A stretch of DNA of 64,000 nucleotides from Cyanophora paradoxa (lineage: Eukaryota; Glaucocystophyceae; Cyanophorales; Cyanophoraceae), in the NCBI GenBank assembly GCA_004431415.1, contig QPMI01000085.1, forward strand, positions 124,001 to 188,000, read 5' to 3'. Shown in pieces: positions 1 through 12,106 of this stretch. A program made the translations under genes and the position numbers. The stretch's first letter is position 1, and every line of letters begins with the position of its first letter. The notes beneath the pieces were generated by a model. That model saw only the letters and a list, made by a program, of their open reading frames with translations. It made no database searches and had not been told where the DNA came from.

Positions 1-3000
1 GGCCCGCCAGCGCCGACGCCGCCGACATCGCCGCCGCCCTCGAGCCGCAGGCCGGCGAGCCCTGCGCCGCCGCCCCGCTCGAGCCCGCCGACGGCCGCCG
101 GGCGTGTACCTCGCCACTTTCCTCCCCACCGTCTCCTGCCCGCACCGCCTGGCCGTCCGCCGCTCCGACGGGGCGCCCCTCCTGCCCGGCGGCCCCCTCG
201 CGGCCGCCCTCGCCGCGCGCGTGGCCCCGGGGGCGCCCTGCGGGCCCGCCTCCTCCCTCCGCGTGCTGCAGCCGGTGCCAGCGGCGGCCGGCGAGCTCCT
301 CACCGCCGTCGTCTCGCTGAAGGACCGCTGCGGCAACGCCGTCGCGGCCGCCTCGGGCGCCTCCGCGGGCCTCCGCGCCTGGGCCCGCTGCGGCGGGCTG
401 CGCGAGCCCCTCGCCCTCCGCCTCCGGCCCGACGGCTCCTTCGTGTCCGCACGCCCCCGCCGCCCTCGCTCGCGCCTGACCCCCGCGGCGGCAGGGCCTC
501 GCTCGCCCTGCGGAAGGCGGGCCCGTGGGACGTGTGCGCCGAGCTGCCGGACGGCCCCGTCGGGAAGCCGGCGCGGCTGGAGGTCGCGGCCGGCCCTGCC
601 CACGCCGCCCGCTCGAGCCTCGCCCTCCCCGCCGGCCCCGTCGCCGCTGGGACCCCCGTCCACGCCGTCCTCCGCCCCCGCGACGAGGTCCGCCCCGCCT
701 CTGAGCCCCTCAACGCGCCGCCGCCCGCCCGACGAGCGCGCCGCAGTTCGGGAACGAGGGGGCGCGCCTGGCGTGCGCTGCGGCCACGCTCGAGGTGGCG
801 GGGTGCGCCCCGGTGGCGCTCCCGTGGGGCCCCTGGAGGGGGGCGAGGCCCGCGTGGGGCCCGTCTCCTGCCTCGCGGCCGGCGAGTGCTCGCTCGTCGT
901 CCGCCTGGGCCCGGCCCGCGCGACACCCTCCGCGCCGCCTGCTCGTCTCCCCCGGCGCCCCCGCGGCGGCCGCCGTCGAGCTGCGCGCCCTCGAGGCCGC
1001 CGCCTGCGCCCACGTCCCCTTCCGCGTCGCCCTCTTCGACGCGGTGCGTGCCTCCCCGCCCGCCCGCCGCAGCAGCTGACCCGCCGCAGTGCGGCAACGC
1101 CGTTGGCGTGCCCGCCGGCGCCAGGGTGGCGGTCGCGTGGCACGCGCTGGGCTCCGCGGCGGCTGGGACGGCGCTCGAAGCGGGTGTCGGGTCTGACGGC
1201 GCCGGCTCCTTCTCGCCCGCCCTCGCGGCCGTCTACAGCCCGCGCGTCTCCCTCGACGGGGCGCCCCTCGCCACCCGCGCGCCCCTCCTCCGCGTCCGGC
1301 CCGGACGCCCCCACGGCCCGAACTGCACCGTGCAACTGGCCGGCGGCGCGTCGCAGCTGACGGCCGGTGCCGCGGCGACGGCGCTCATCACCTGCTTCGA
1401 CGCGGCGGGCAACCGCGTCTCCTGCGGCGGCGACGACGTGGCGGTGCTCCTGCGCGCGCCCGCCGTCGGCGACATCGCTGCGCGGACGACAGACCACGGG
1501 GACGGGACGTACACGGCTTCGGGGCCCCTCACGGCGGCCGGAGAGTACGCCCTCCTTGCCTCCGTCGCTGGCGTGCCCTGCGGCCAGGAGCCGCCCCGCC
1601 TGCACGTCGCCCCGGGGCCCGCCGTCGGCCGCCACTCGCTCCTCTCCGCGCCCGGCGAGGCGGCGGCGGGCGCCGAGGCCCGCCTCGAGCTCGTCTGCCG
1701 CGACCAGTTCCTCTCCCGCTGCACCACCGGCGGCGACCGTGCGTCGCCCCCGCCCCGCCCCCCGGCCGCCGCGTGATGGCGCTTCGCGCAGGGGTCCTCG
1801 TGGAGGTGGACCCGCCGTGTCCCACGCGCCTCCTCGACCGCGCCGACGGTGCGGCCGGCGCCGCCCTCCGCCCTGCCCCGCCTGAGCGTGTGCGCACAGG
1901 CACGTACGAGATCCGCCTCGTGCCGGCGAAGGCGGGGCGACGACCGTGCGGGCCGTCGTCAACGGCAGCGCGGCGCCCGAGGCGGCGCTCGCCGTGCGGG
2001 CCGGCCCCGTGTGCCCCGCCGCCTGCTCCCTCGAGGAACTCCCGGGGGGGGCCCTCCCCGCCGGCGGCGAGCTCCGCTTCGCCGTCGCCGCCGCCGACGC
2101 GTGCGGCAACCGCCTTCCGGCGGCCGCCTGCGCCGCCATCGAGGTCGCCGCCGCCGGGCCCGAGGCGCTGCAATCGCACCTCTTCTACGACCACGGTACG
2201 GCCTGCCCACGTCGCACCGCCCAGGCCTCGCGCTGAGCCCCTCGCAGAGGGTCGCGCCTGCTGCGTGCTCCGCCCTACGAAGGCGGGCCCCTACAGCGTC
2301 AGCGTCGCGATCGGTGGGGAGCCGGTGCGCGGCTCGCCCTTCGCGGCGGAGGTGCTGCCGGGCGCCCCGGAGCCGTCCTCGTGCACCCTTGCGCTGGCGG
2401 CGGCAGCGGGCCCTGCCGGCTGCCCCGTGGCGGTCCGCGTCGAGGCGCGGGACGCCTTCGGCAACGCCGCCGGCGCCGCCAGCCTCCTCGCGGACCTCCG
2501 CCTCGATCTGGCGGCCCCCGGCAGCCCCGCAGCGCCCCTCGCCCTCGCCAGCGGCCCCGGCGCCCTCGCCTCGTTCCTCCCGACGCGCGCCGGCCGCTAC
2601 TCCGTCCGCGCGCTCATCGGTGGGCGGCCCCTCGCCGGCACTGCCGCCGGCGTCCCCTTCGAGTGCGAGCCGGCCGAGGTCTACCCGCCGCGCTGCACCG
2701 CCGAGTGGCTCGGCGAGCCGTCCGCCGCCGCCGGCGAGCGCCTCTCGTGCGCGCTGCAGCTCTGCGACCGCTTCGGGAACGAGGTGCGGGCGAGCTCGGC
2801 GGCCGTGGAGGGCGTCGTGCGCGCCGCGGACGGGGCGCAGCTCGCCCGCGCCGAGCTCGTCTCCGTCGTCGACGGCCGCTGCCTCCTTTCCGTCGCCTGC
2901 CGCGCCGCCGGCCGCCACCAGCTCGTCCTCGCCGTCGCCGGCCGCGAGCTGCCGGCCCCGCTGCCCCTCCTCGTGCGGCCGGGGCGCGCCTGCGCGGCCC

Positions 3001-6000
3001 GCTGCCTCGTGGAGGGGGCCCCCGAGGGGCCCGTCGAGGCCGGCGCGACGCTCGCCCTCCGCCTCGTCGCCTGCGACGCCTTCGGTGCCCCCCGCCCCCC
3101 GCCCCCCGCCCCCCCGCCCCCTCACGCCCCGCAGGCAACGCGGTGGGGCGCGGCGGAGAGGCGCTAGAGGCGGTGGCGCGGGGAGCCGGGGCGGAGGTGC
3201 GGGGCGGGGTGGTGGACGGCGGGGACGGCGTCTACGCGCTGGCGCTGCGGGCGACGCGCGCCGGCGAGTACCGCCTCGAGGTTGCCCTCGCCGGCGAGCC
3301 CGTCCCCGCCGCCCCGCCCTCCTTCTGCGTCGCCCGGGCCCCGCCCTCGCCGAGCGCTGCAGCCTCGAGGGCGAGGCGGCGCGCGCCGCCGTCGCCGGCG
3401 AGGAGGCCCGCCTCGCCCTCCTCGCCGCCGACGCCTTCGGCAACGACAACGAGGCCCCGCCGGCGCGCTCGAGGCGAGCCTCGAGCGCGACGGGCCGGCC
3501 ACCGGCGCCCCGTCGCGGTGCGCCACTGTGGCGGCGGCCGCTATGAGCTCGCCTACCGCGTCGAGGCCGCCGGCCCCTGGCGCCTCCGCGTCGCCATCGG
3601 CGGCCGCCCCGTCCCGGGCTCGCCGTTCCCCGTCGACATCGCGCCGGGGGCGCCGTGCCCGGAGCGCTGTACGGCGAGCGGGGCGGGCCTCGTCTCGGGC
3701 GGGGTGGCCGGCATCCCCGTCGTATTCACCCTCCGCTTCCACGACCGTTTCGGGAACGCCCTCCGCTCTCTTCCCGCCGAGGCGGCCGCCTCGCTCAGGG
3801 CGGAGGCGGGTCCTGGGACGAGCGCGGAGGCGCGGGACGCCGGGGACGGGTCGGCGGCGGTGACGGTCGTCTCCCGCGAGGCCGCCCCCCTGCGCGTCCG
3901 CGTCTTCGCCCTCGGCGCCGAGTGTGCCGGCAGCCCCTTCCCCCTCACCATCCTCGACAACCTCGAGCGCTGGGCCGCCAAGGCGCACCCCGCCCCACCC
4001 GCCCCTCACGCCCCCGCTCACGCCGCCCCTCACGCTGCCCCGCAGGAGCTCGAGGCGCGGGCGGGGCGGCACGTGTCGGCGGTGCGGACGGCCCTCGGCG
4101 GCTCGCGGGCGACCGTGCGGGCGCTACGGGGCGAGCTGGCGGAGCTGGGGGCGGCGGCGGGGCGGGACCTGGCGGCGGGGTGCGGGCAGATCCTCACCGC
4201 CGTCTCCCAGCAGGCCGCCGAGCTCGCCAACGCCCGCGCACGGTGCCGCCCCGCCCCCCACACCCCCGCCGCAGCCGCCCGTCCCGACGGCCCGTGCCAG
4301 CTACGCGCGGGAGATCCGGGAGAGGCGGAAGCTCTACAACGAGCTGCAGGAGCTGCGCGGCAACATCCGCGTCTTCGTCCGCGTGCGGCCGCTCAGCGCG
4401 GCGGAGCTCGCCGGCGGGGCGAGGCCCGTGGTGGAGTTCCCGCAGTCGGACACGATCCGGCTGACGGTGGCGGGGGCCGGCGGCTCGCGGCCGACGGTGG
4501 CGACCTACGACTTCGACCGGGTGTACGGCCCCGAGACGGGCCAGGCGGCCGTCTTCGAGGACACGCGCAGCCTCGTCACCTCCGTCCTGGACGGCTACAA
4601 CGTCTGCCTCTTCGCGTACGGCCAGACGGGCTCGGGCAAGACCTTCACCATGGAGGTGCGGCCCGCCGGCTCGCCCCGCCCCGACCCGCCCCGCGCTTTC
4701 TTCTCTTGAATTCGATCTCACCTTGATTCGCCAGGGGACGGACGAGGAGCCCGGCGTCTCGTACCGGGCCCTCGAGGAGCTCTTCCGCACCACCGGCGAG
4801 GAGGCCTCCCCCGTGCGTCCGCCCCCGGCCCGCCCCCCGCGCCGCGCCGACGCGCCGGCAGGACTACCGGTTCGAGGTGCGGGTGAGCCTGCTGGAGGTG
4901 TACAACGAGAGCATCCGGGACCTGCTGCGGGACCCCTCCGAGCGGCCCGTCCCCCTCGACGTCAAGCTCGTCAAGCGCCACGACGGTGCGGCAGGCCCGC
5001 CCCGGCCCCGCCCCCGGCCCCCGACCCGCCGCAGGCACCCTGGGCGTGCACGTGCCGGACCTGCGCACGAGCGCCGTCGCCTCGGTCGGCGAGGTGCGCG
5101 AGGTCATGGCCCGGGGCTACAGGAACCGCGCCGTCGGCGTCACGGACCTCAACTCCCACTCCTCGGTCCGCCGCCCCCCGCCCCCCGCCCCCCGCCCGCC
5201 GCCCGCCGCGGGACGCGGGACGCGGGGGCAGCGGTCGCACTGCGTGCTGACGGTGTACGTGGACTCGAGCAACGTGACGACGGGCCTGCGCGCCTGCGGC
5301 AAGCTCCACCTCGTCGACGTGCGCCCCGTCCCCTGCCCCCCTCGACCCCCCGTGCTGAGAGCAGGCCGCCAGCTCGCCGGCTCCGAGCGCGTCAAGGACT
5401 CCGGCGCCGCCGGCGCCCGCCTGCAGGAGGCCCAAGTCCGCCCGCCCGCCCCCGCTCCCGGCCCCGGCCCCGGCCGGTCGCCCGGGCCTTGACGCGCGCC
5501 GCGGCAGAACATCAACCGGTCCCTGTCGGCCCTCTCGAACGTCATCAATGCGCTCGTGACGAAGGCGAAGCACGTGCCGTTCCGCGACTCGAAGCTCACG
5601 CGCCTCCTCGAGGACTCGATCGGCGGCAACTCCAAGGCCCGCCCCTCCCGCCCCGCCCCGCCCCTCGCCCGCCCCTCACCGGCCGCGCAGTGCCTCATGT
5701 TCTGCAACCTGAACCCGTCGGCCGACTGGGAGAGCTACAGCTCGCTCAAGTTCGCGGCGCGCGTCCGCGCCGTCGAGCTCGGGCCCGCGCGCCGCACCCA
5801 GGAGGTCCTGGCGGCCCCCGAGCCCGTCCCCGACGAGAACGACGAGCCGGCCCCGCCCCGCCCCAGCTTCGACTCCGAAGCACCCCCCGCCTCCCCGGCC
5901 AAGCCGCCCCGCCCCGCCGCCCCGCCACCCCGGCCCCTCTCCGACAACTCCGACCGCCCTGCTGCGGCCGCCGCCCCGCCCGCCAAGCCGGCGCCCGCCA

Positions 6001-6089
6001 AGGCAGGCGCGACCGCGGCCACGGGCTCGAGCTCCCGCCTGCCCAGCCTTCGCAGCGGGCTTCCCCGCGCCGCCTCCAAGCCAAGCTAG
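1..6089 (+). CDS. Filamin-repeat protein with C-terminal kinesin-14-type motor (5' end outside window)
   Basis: A multi-exon gene already open at base 1. The first 4 kb encode at least ten filamin/ABP280-type Ig repeats, each marked by a D-x-x-G-N motif (near 310, 1090, 1400, 2105, 2455, 2775, 3135, 3435 and 3750) and strand motifs such as [20 protein letters not shown] helical stretch (about 4040-4340) leads to a kinesin motor that begins with the kinesin-14 neck/motor junction [15 protein letters not shown]. The motor shows the P-loop GQTGSGKT (about 4623), switch I NSHSSRSH (split by an intron at about 5166), switch II LVDV/AGSER (about 5310-5390) and [13 protein letters not shown] (about 5572). 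Phase-correct introns start with GTGCG or GTCCG. A Pro/Ala-rich tail ends at the stop at 6087-6089. Expected role: minus-end-directed microtubule motor; the filamin array could bind actin-associated or membrane partners (inference). Filamin repeats joined to a kinesin are unusual. Confidence 0.8.
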
Positions 6090-6344
6090 CCTAGCAGGCA
6101 TCGCCGCAGAAGTCGAGCAGAATGTCTAGAATCAAAAGCCTTAGCGTAGTAGAAAGCAAACGAAAGGGAAAGTTTGCATGCCGGCGCCGCAGCAGTGCGC
6201 ATGCGCTGCGGCAGTCATCAAGATCAAATTTGGTGCGGGGATACGCGATTACGAACGTTTGAGAGTTGCTTCGCGACTCGGCGAGTCCTGGCGCTGTAGA
6301 ACTTTGAATTCGCTTCGTTGGGACAGCAAAGGACTGCACCGCGG

Positions 6345-6415
6345 CAGCTGAAAGCGCAGCTGCAGCTGAACGCATTGTCAGCAGCTGAGGGAAGCTGCAG
6401 CTGCAGCTGCAGCTG
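6345..6415. promoter_or_regulatory. Cluster of seven CAGCTG palindromes upstream of the FHA-RING gene
   Basis: Seven CAGCTG hexamers lie at 6345, 6357, 6363, 6382, 6398, 6404 and 6410, ending five bases before the ATG at 6420. CAGCTG is an E-box core, so this may be a bHLH-type regulatory cluster or a 5'UTR structure. Function is inferred only. The rest of 6090-6344 shows no gene. Confidence 0.4.
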
Positions 6416-6419
6416 GGCG

Positions 6420-8590
6420 ATGGCGTACCGCCTCCGTCGGGTGCTGGACGACGAGGCCGAGGCCCTGCCGCGCGTGGTGTCGTTGAGGAGAGCGAGCATC
6501 ACAGTGGGCCGCACACAGAAGCTCTCCGACGTGTGCGTGACTCCCGTGAGCGCCAGTCACTGATTTCCTTGACTCAAAGCGTGTGCGCAGACTGCTCGAT
6601 CAGTGAGCTGCTCCCGTCGCCCGCGCGGGCGGTAACCACTCACGCGCTAGGGGCTGCAGCCCGCAGTTCCCGCAGTGCTTGTCTAGAAAGCACGCCCGCC
6701 TCGTGCATGAGCATGGCGGGGTTACGGTTTCGGATCTCGAGTCGCTGAACGGGACCTTCCTCCAGCGCAAGGGAGCAGCCGAACTGGTGCGTTGAGCGAG
6801 GCGCGCGCGGCCCTACTTAAACTCTCAGCAGGAGAAGGTGACAGCGCAACCCGTGCGCCTCGAAGAAGGAGACGTCCTATTCTTCGGACTGAACAAGAAG
6901 GACTCGCCTTTCCAGTACGTTTTTGAGCGGGTTCCAGAGGACGAAGGTGCGCTGCGGCGATCCCGCTGAGCGGCCTGGCCCCGCTCACGCGCAGGCAGAT
7001 CCAGATGCCAGCGAGGTCTCCACTCCCCTCCATCTGAAACGGCTGCCGGAGGGCTCGCCTTCTTGGGGCGCTGCGACCGTCAAGCGCGAGCGGCTCGCCG
7101 ACGCGCCTGCAGGCAGCGTCGCCCCCTCCCCAAAACTTCCGCACACCCTCTGCCGGGAGAACGGGGGCGGCAAGATTGTGAGGGCAGACAATGACCGCGC
7201 CAAGACGGAGGCGGCGACAGCAGCCGCCCAAGCCGAGGCGCAGGCGGCGGCCGCCTCCGCCGCGGCCGCCCGCGCCGAGGCGGCCGCTGCGGCTGCGGAC
7301 AAGGAGAGGGCGGAAGCGGAGAAGGCGCGGGCGGAGGCGGACAAGGACAGGGCGGAGGCGGCTGCCGCCGCGGCAGAGAAGGCGAGGGAGGAAGCGCAGG
7401 CGGAGGCGCTCGTTGCAGCAGCGAAGGCGGCGGAAGCGTGGGCTGAGGTGCGAGGGAGGGCGGGTGCGCCGCGTCGACCTCGCGAGCGTGCGCGCAGATG
7501 AGCGCGGCGGCGGAGCGGGCGCGGGAGCGGGCGGCGGCGCTGGAGGAGGTGGAGAAGGAGTTCACGTGCCCCGTCTGCATCGACCTTTTCGCGCACCCCA
7601 TCACCCTCCCCTGCGTCCGCCCCTCGCCGCCTGCCCGCCCCTGGCGACGGGCGGGCGGCGAGCGGGGCGGGGCGCAGGGGCACTCGTTCTGCGAGGCGTG
7701 CCTGTGCGACGCGATGGCGGCGCGGCGCGTGTGCCCCTCGTGCAGGTCGGCGGTGCTCGTGCTGCCGGCCCGCAACGTCGCCCTCTCCTCAACCGCCGAG
7801 GTCCCGCCCCGCCCCGCTGGCCCCGCCCTCGGCCCACGCGGCGCGGCGCAGGCGCTGGCGAAGCAGAAGCCGGCTGCGGAGCGGGCGGAGCGCGAGCGGC
7901 GGCTGGCGGAGGCGGACCCCTCGCGGGCGCGCGCCCCGGCCCGCGCGCCCCGCGCAGCTCACGCCGCGCAGGCCGAGCGCCTGCGCCGCGACCTCCTCGC
8001 CGCCTCCCGCGGCCCCGCCCGCCGCCCCCCTTACCCCCTACCCGCCCCCGCCCCGCCTGGAGGTGCGCCGGCCGGCCCCGGGGCGCCTGCGGGGCCCGAC
8101 GGGCGACAGCCGGAGGTGGAGCGGGCGCTCGGCTCCCTGCGGCAGCAGATCACAGAGGCCCGGGTGCGCGCGCCGCCCCGCCCCGCGCGGCGCTCCGGGG
8201 GCCGAGGGGCGGGGCAGGCGCGGGGGAGCTCGTTCCTGGACGTGCGGGCGCGCTGGGGCGAGCGCGAGGTCCGCGACTTCGTCGCCGGCGTCACGTGCGC
8301 GCCCCGCGAGCCCCGCGTCCCCCCGCCGCCCCACGCCCGACCCTCTCGTCCGCAGGTCCTACGGCCACCCGCTCTTGAGGAGGACGTATGCGCAGACGGT
8401 TCGGCGGGGCGGGGCGCGCGGGGCGTGGCTGGGCGCGAGCAGGGCGCAGGTGGGCCTGACGGACGACTTCATCGCGACGGCGGGCGTGGAGCAGCTGCGG
8501 GCGGCGTGCAGGAATTGCAGCATCCCCGTCCCCCCCCCCGCCCCCGCCGAGGCCCTGCGTGCTGCCCTCCTCCGCTTCCTTTCCGGCTGA
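6420..8590 (+). CDS. FHA-RING E3 ubiquitin ligase (RNF8/CHFR-like)
   Basis: Multi-exon gene. The FHA domain is built from several short exons: TVGRTQKLSDVCV near 6500 (phosphothreonine-binding G-R), SRKHARLVHEHGG near 6690 (S-x-x-H) and SLNGTFLQ near 6742 (N-G), then LEEGDVLFFGLN. A long Ala/Glu/Lys/Arg-rich coiled coil follows (about 7160-7446). After an intron comes a C3HC4-type RING: FTCPVCIDLFAHPITLPC (7562-7614), an intron starting GTCCG, then GHSFCEACL and VCPSCRSAVL. A basic Arg/Ala-rich helical tail ends at 8590. FHA, coiled coil and RING in that order match RNF8, a DNA-damage E3 that reads phospho-Thr and ubiquitinates chromatin; CHFR is the alternative. The ATG at 6420 is chosen because the FHA strand begins directly after it. 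The exons between 6546 and 6680 are the least certain part. Confidence 0.75.
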
Positions 8591-9039
8591 TCGCCCCCCA
8601 GCCCCGCACAGCTAGCGCTAGCTGTACTATAGCTAGTAGTCCCCGGCCCATGGCCACTCCGATCCCTGCGTAGAACTCGAATTCGGAGTCGACGCCGGCG
8701 CCGGCCTGCAGCAGGCTAGGCGCCGGCGCCGGCCCTCTTCAGACTCGCCAGCGCTCCCCGTCAGATTCGATCATCCCCGCTGTCGACGTCAGTCGCGCCC
8801 TGTTCAGATCGGAATCCACGCGTCCGATCCGCGCGCGGCAGTGCGCGCGCGTGCGTTTTCGAGCAAACGTGAACGGTTTAATCCCGGGGGGGGGGGGGGG
8901 GGGGGGGGGGAAGCATTGATCACTGGGCTACAAATCAGCTGCGCGCGCAGCACCCGACGTGCGCGGGGCCCTGTTCGCCGTCACGTACATGATCCAGAGG
9001 TGGTAGCGTACTATCCGTAGCAGCCCCGGCCCGGCGGAT
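8591..9039. other. Intergenic spacer
   Basis: No coding signal. It holds palindromic GCTAGC/GCCGGCGCCGGC runs and the G25 homopolymer listed separately. The downstream F-box gene starts at 9040. Confidence 0.5.
8886..8910 (+). repeat. Poly-G tract (25 G)
   Basis: An uninterrupted run of 25 G. It would form G-quadruplexes, and its length is not reliable in any sequencing technology. Confidence 0.9.
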
Positions 9040-10534
9040 ATGGCGCCGCCAGCCGGCGCTGCGCGTCCGGCGCCGGCCTCTGAATCTGAACTGCCGGCCA
9101 GCGCGCATGTACACGCGCACTCCAAAAAGCGGAGCTGGCTCGACTCCGCGGCCGTCCAGAGCCTGCCGCGCGACCTCTTAGCACTCGTCTTCGAGGCCAG
9201 TGCGGGAAGGAGGATGCTGGCCACCGCGAGACTCGTTTGTAGGGACTGGCAGCTAGCAGTTGATGAGGCCAGACTAAATCTCGACCTCGCGAGGCCCGGC
9301 GCGGTGCGTGCATCGGGTGCGCGCGCGCGCCGTGCGCGTCCCTCTGAGCGGCGCCGCGCAGGGTGCGGACGGACCCGCGCTGGCGCGCCTGATCGAGAAG
9401 AGCACGGGCCTGGAGTCGCTCACGCTCCGCCTGAGCGCCACCGTGATGCCCCAACTCGTGCGCTGTCTGCCGGCTCGGCGCGCGGCGTGCGGATGCGGCG
9501 GGGGCTCACGGGCGGCCGCAGGCGGGCGCGGTGGAGTGCATAGCGGCTGCGGTGCGGCAGCACAAGAGCCTGGCGTCGATTGCCGTGTGCGGGGACCTGC
9601 GCGTCGGGGGCGCGGAGGCGGCGGCGCTGGTCGAGGCGGCCGCCGCGCGCGCGACGCGCATCTCCCTCGAGGACCTGCCCCTCGACCCGCCCGCCGCCGC
9701 CGCCGTCGCCCGCGCCGTGCGCCTGCCCCGTCCGCGCCGCCTGCGCGACGCCGCTGAGGGCGGATCGGGGCAGCTGGGGCGGGGGCGGCGGCTGGAGGAG
9801 CTGCGGGTCGTGCGGGTGGGGGCGGAGTGCGGGGCGGCGCTGGCGGCGCTCCCCGCCGGCCTCGTCTCCCTCGAGCTCGTCCACGCCGCCCTCGACAGGC
9901 GCCCCAGCCTGCCGCCCCGCCCGCCCCGCCCGCCCCTCACCGCGGCCGCGCGCCCCGCAGCGCCGCCCTCGCCGCCCTCGGGCGCCTCGTCGCCGGGGGG
10001 CGGCTGCGGGCGCTGCGGCTCTCGGGGACGCGACTGGGCGGCGAGGGGTGCGCGGCGGCGCTGGCGGGCCCGCTGCGGGACCCGCGCTGCGGCCTGGAGG
10101 CGCTGCTGGTGGCGCGCTGCGGCCTGGGGCCCGACGGCTGCCTCGCCCTCCTCGCGGCCGCCGCGGGCCACGCGCGGCTCGCCAGCCTCGCTCTCTACGG
10201 CGAGGCGGTCGGCAGCGGGCCGGGCGCCGAGGCGGCCGCCGCGCTGCTCTCCTCGCACCCCGCCCTCCGGAGCTGCACGCTGGCGGCGTGCGGGCTGGCG
10301 ACGGAGGGCGCCGTGCGGCTCGTGCAGGCCGCCCTCGGGCACCCGCAGCGCCCCCTCGCCGTTCTCGACATCACCGTGCCCGCCCCGCCCCCCCCCCCCC
10401 CCCCCTCCCCCCCTCCCCCGCTCCGTCGCCCCGCGCCGACGCCCGCCCAGGGCAACGCCGTCGCCGCCGAGGGGCAGGGCAAGATCTACACCCTCAGCCG
10501 CCACACCCGCCTCACCGTTCGCGTCTCCTGGTGA
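9040..10534 (+). CDS. F-box / leucine-rich-repeat protein
   Basis: The ATG at 9040 is followed by a Pro/Ala-rich leader and an F-box: LPRDLLALVFEASAGRRML with ARLVCRDWQLAVDEARLNL at about residues 42-85. An intron (GTGCGTGC at about 9303) follows. Later exons give LRR-like units, for example LESLTLRLSATVMPQLV, LEELRVVRVGAECGAALAAL, LRALRLSGTRLGGEGCAAAL and LEALLVARCGLGPDGCLALL, typical of RNI-type repeats. Introns are visible near 9725-9780 and 9900-9960 and across the C-rich run at 10380-10450. The stop is at 10532-10534. F-box/LRR proteins are substrate receptors of SCF ubiquitin ligases; the substrate cannot be inferred. A second gene of the same class lies at 30.6-32.3 kb. Confidence 0.7.
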
Positions 10535-12106
10535 CCCGCGGCCGCCCTCCTCGGGGTCGCAGGCCTCAGGGCACCGTGCCTCCGAATCCGAGGCTCCAGG
10601 CCCGGGGGGCATGGTCCCGCTGCGATTTCCGGATCCTATAGCTAGCTATAGCTGCCGCAGTGCCGCAGTGCAGACAGCATTTTTTTTAGAGGACCGTCGG
10701 ACTGTGCCAACTCTTCTTCAGCCTTGAAGTTTATTTTAGTTTTCGGCCTTGAAGCTTCTTTCAATGAGTCAGTTTTCGAATCATAAATTCCATACTGTAT
10801 CACAGTATGCTTGATCATGATCATGAGCTTCACGGACGAAGGCCGGGCAGCTACAGAAATTGGATAGCGCTAGCTGGATAGAGTAACATAGTATATTAAT
10901 ATTGCATCATGGCATTTCAAGTTTGATTGTGACCCGTCACGGCGTGATGGTTGCTAGATCAGCCGCAACAGGCAGCGTCTGTCATATCATGATCACAGCT
11001 GCAGTACTGCGAGGCTGCAGCTGGGGCTCACTGCGGCTCAGCGGCTCATTACTAAGTTACACATTTATATAATTATTTATATAATTAGAAGCACATCTGC
11101 AGCTGTGACCTACGAGGCTAGCCTCAGAGTCTGCAGCTGGTTCATGCAACCTTTTTTAACGGTTGCAGGGCCCCCCGGCCGCGGGGCAGTACAGGCTGCA
11201 AGATACTATGATATCATGCAAAGACTCCAGCTCCGAGCTCCGAGGGCTCCGAGGCGCCCGGCTCCGAGTCGGCGAGTCCGACGGTCACCGGGTCTGCGAA
11301 AAAGTCTAACTCGCGATCGGAGCCTGGAGCTCGACTCGGCCGAGTCATGATCATTGCATGATTCATGATCATCATGCATATGGCATGATCATGATTATGT
11401 CATGATGATCAGTACTAGTGTCACGGTGAGTCCTGACTCCATGACATTGACTTCCCCCTTCAGTACCCACGTGCACCTGCTGCGCTAGCTGGCCCCATCC
11501 GATGATCCCCCGCCCGGGCCGCCCCCCCGGGCCCCGGGCCGGCGGGCCCCCCGGCCCCGGGCCCCACCCCCCGCCCCCGGCCCGCGGTCGGGACGAGCTC
11601 GAGGCCTAGCGAGCTGGCGATTGGAGAATATGAGAGGTGGACCGGATCGGAGCCTCGGAGCCTCGGAGTCCGAGCACGCCCCCCATGGCCATGGCCAGGC
11701 CCCCCACGGGCCCGAGCGGGGCGAGTCCAAGGCATCCCAAACGCACGGCATCGCCCACGTGCACTACGTGGACCTGGCCTGCGAGCCTCCCCCCGTGAAC
11801 AATAACAACCTCGCCCTGCCGCGCTGTGCGTGGCGTGGTGCGCCCTGCGCCCGAGCTCTCTTCGCCCACGCGCCACTGCGTGGGAGTAGGACCACGGGGA
11901 GCATAGGATTTAGAGGTTCGAAGCTTGATCACAATCGCACGAGAGTTCTTGAAATCGATCATCGGATGCGCGTAAGATGTGGAGGAGAAGATGAATACGG
12001 GAGCTGGATGTGGGGCGCCGGAGGACGATGCGGGGGTTTGGGATTGGCGCCGGCGCGGAGGCCGGGAGGACTCGGGATGGGAAGCGAGGTCTACACGAAC
12101 GGGGGA
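10535..12106. other. Intergenic region rich in 4-6 bp palindromes
   Basis: No recognisable gene. Base composition is lower in GC than the genes. The sequence is packed with short palindromes (GCTAGC, TGATCA, CATGATCATG, TGCAGCTGCA), for example at 11340-11420. Around 11,510-11,590 is a GGGCCC-rich tract. Confidence 0.45.

Noticed and set aside
1959-3449. A 496-codon minus-strand open frame opposite the filamin region
   Set aside because: Arg/Gly/Pro-rich translation typical of the antisense of GC-rich coding DNA; the plus strand has clear filamin motifs.
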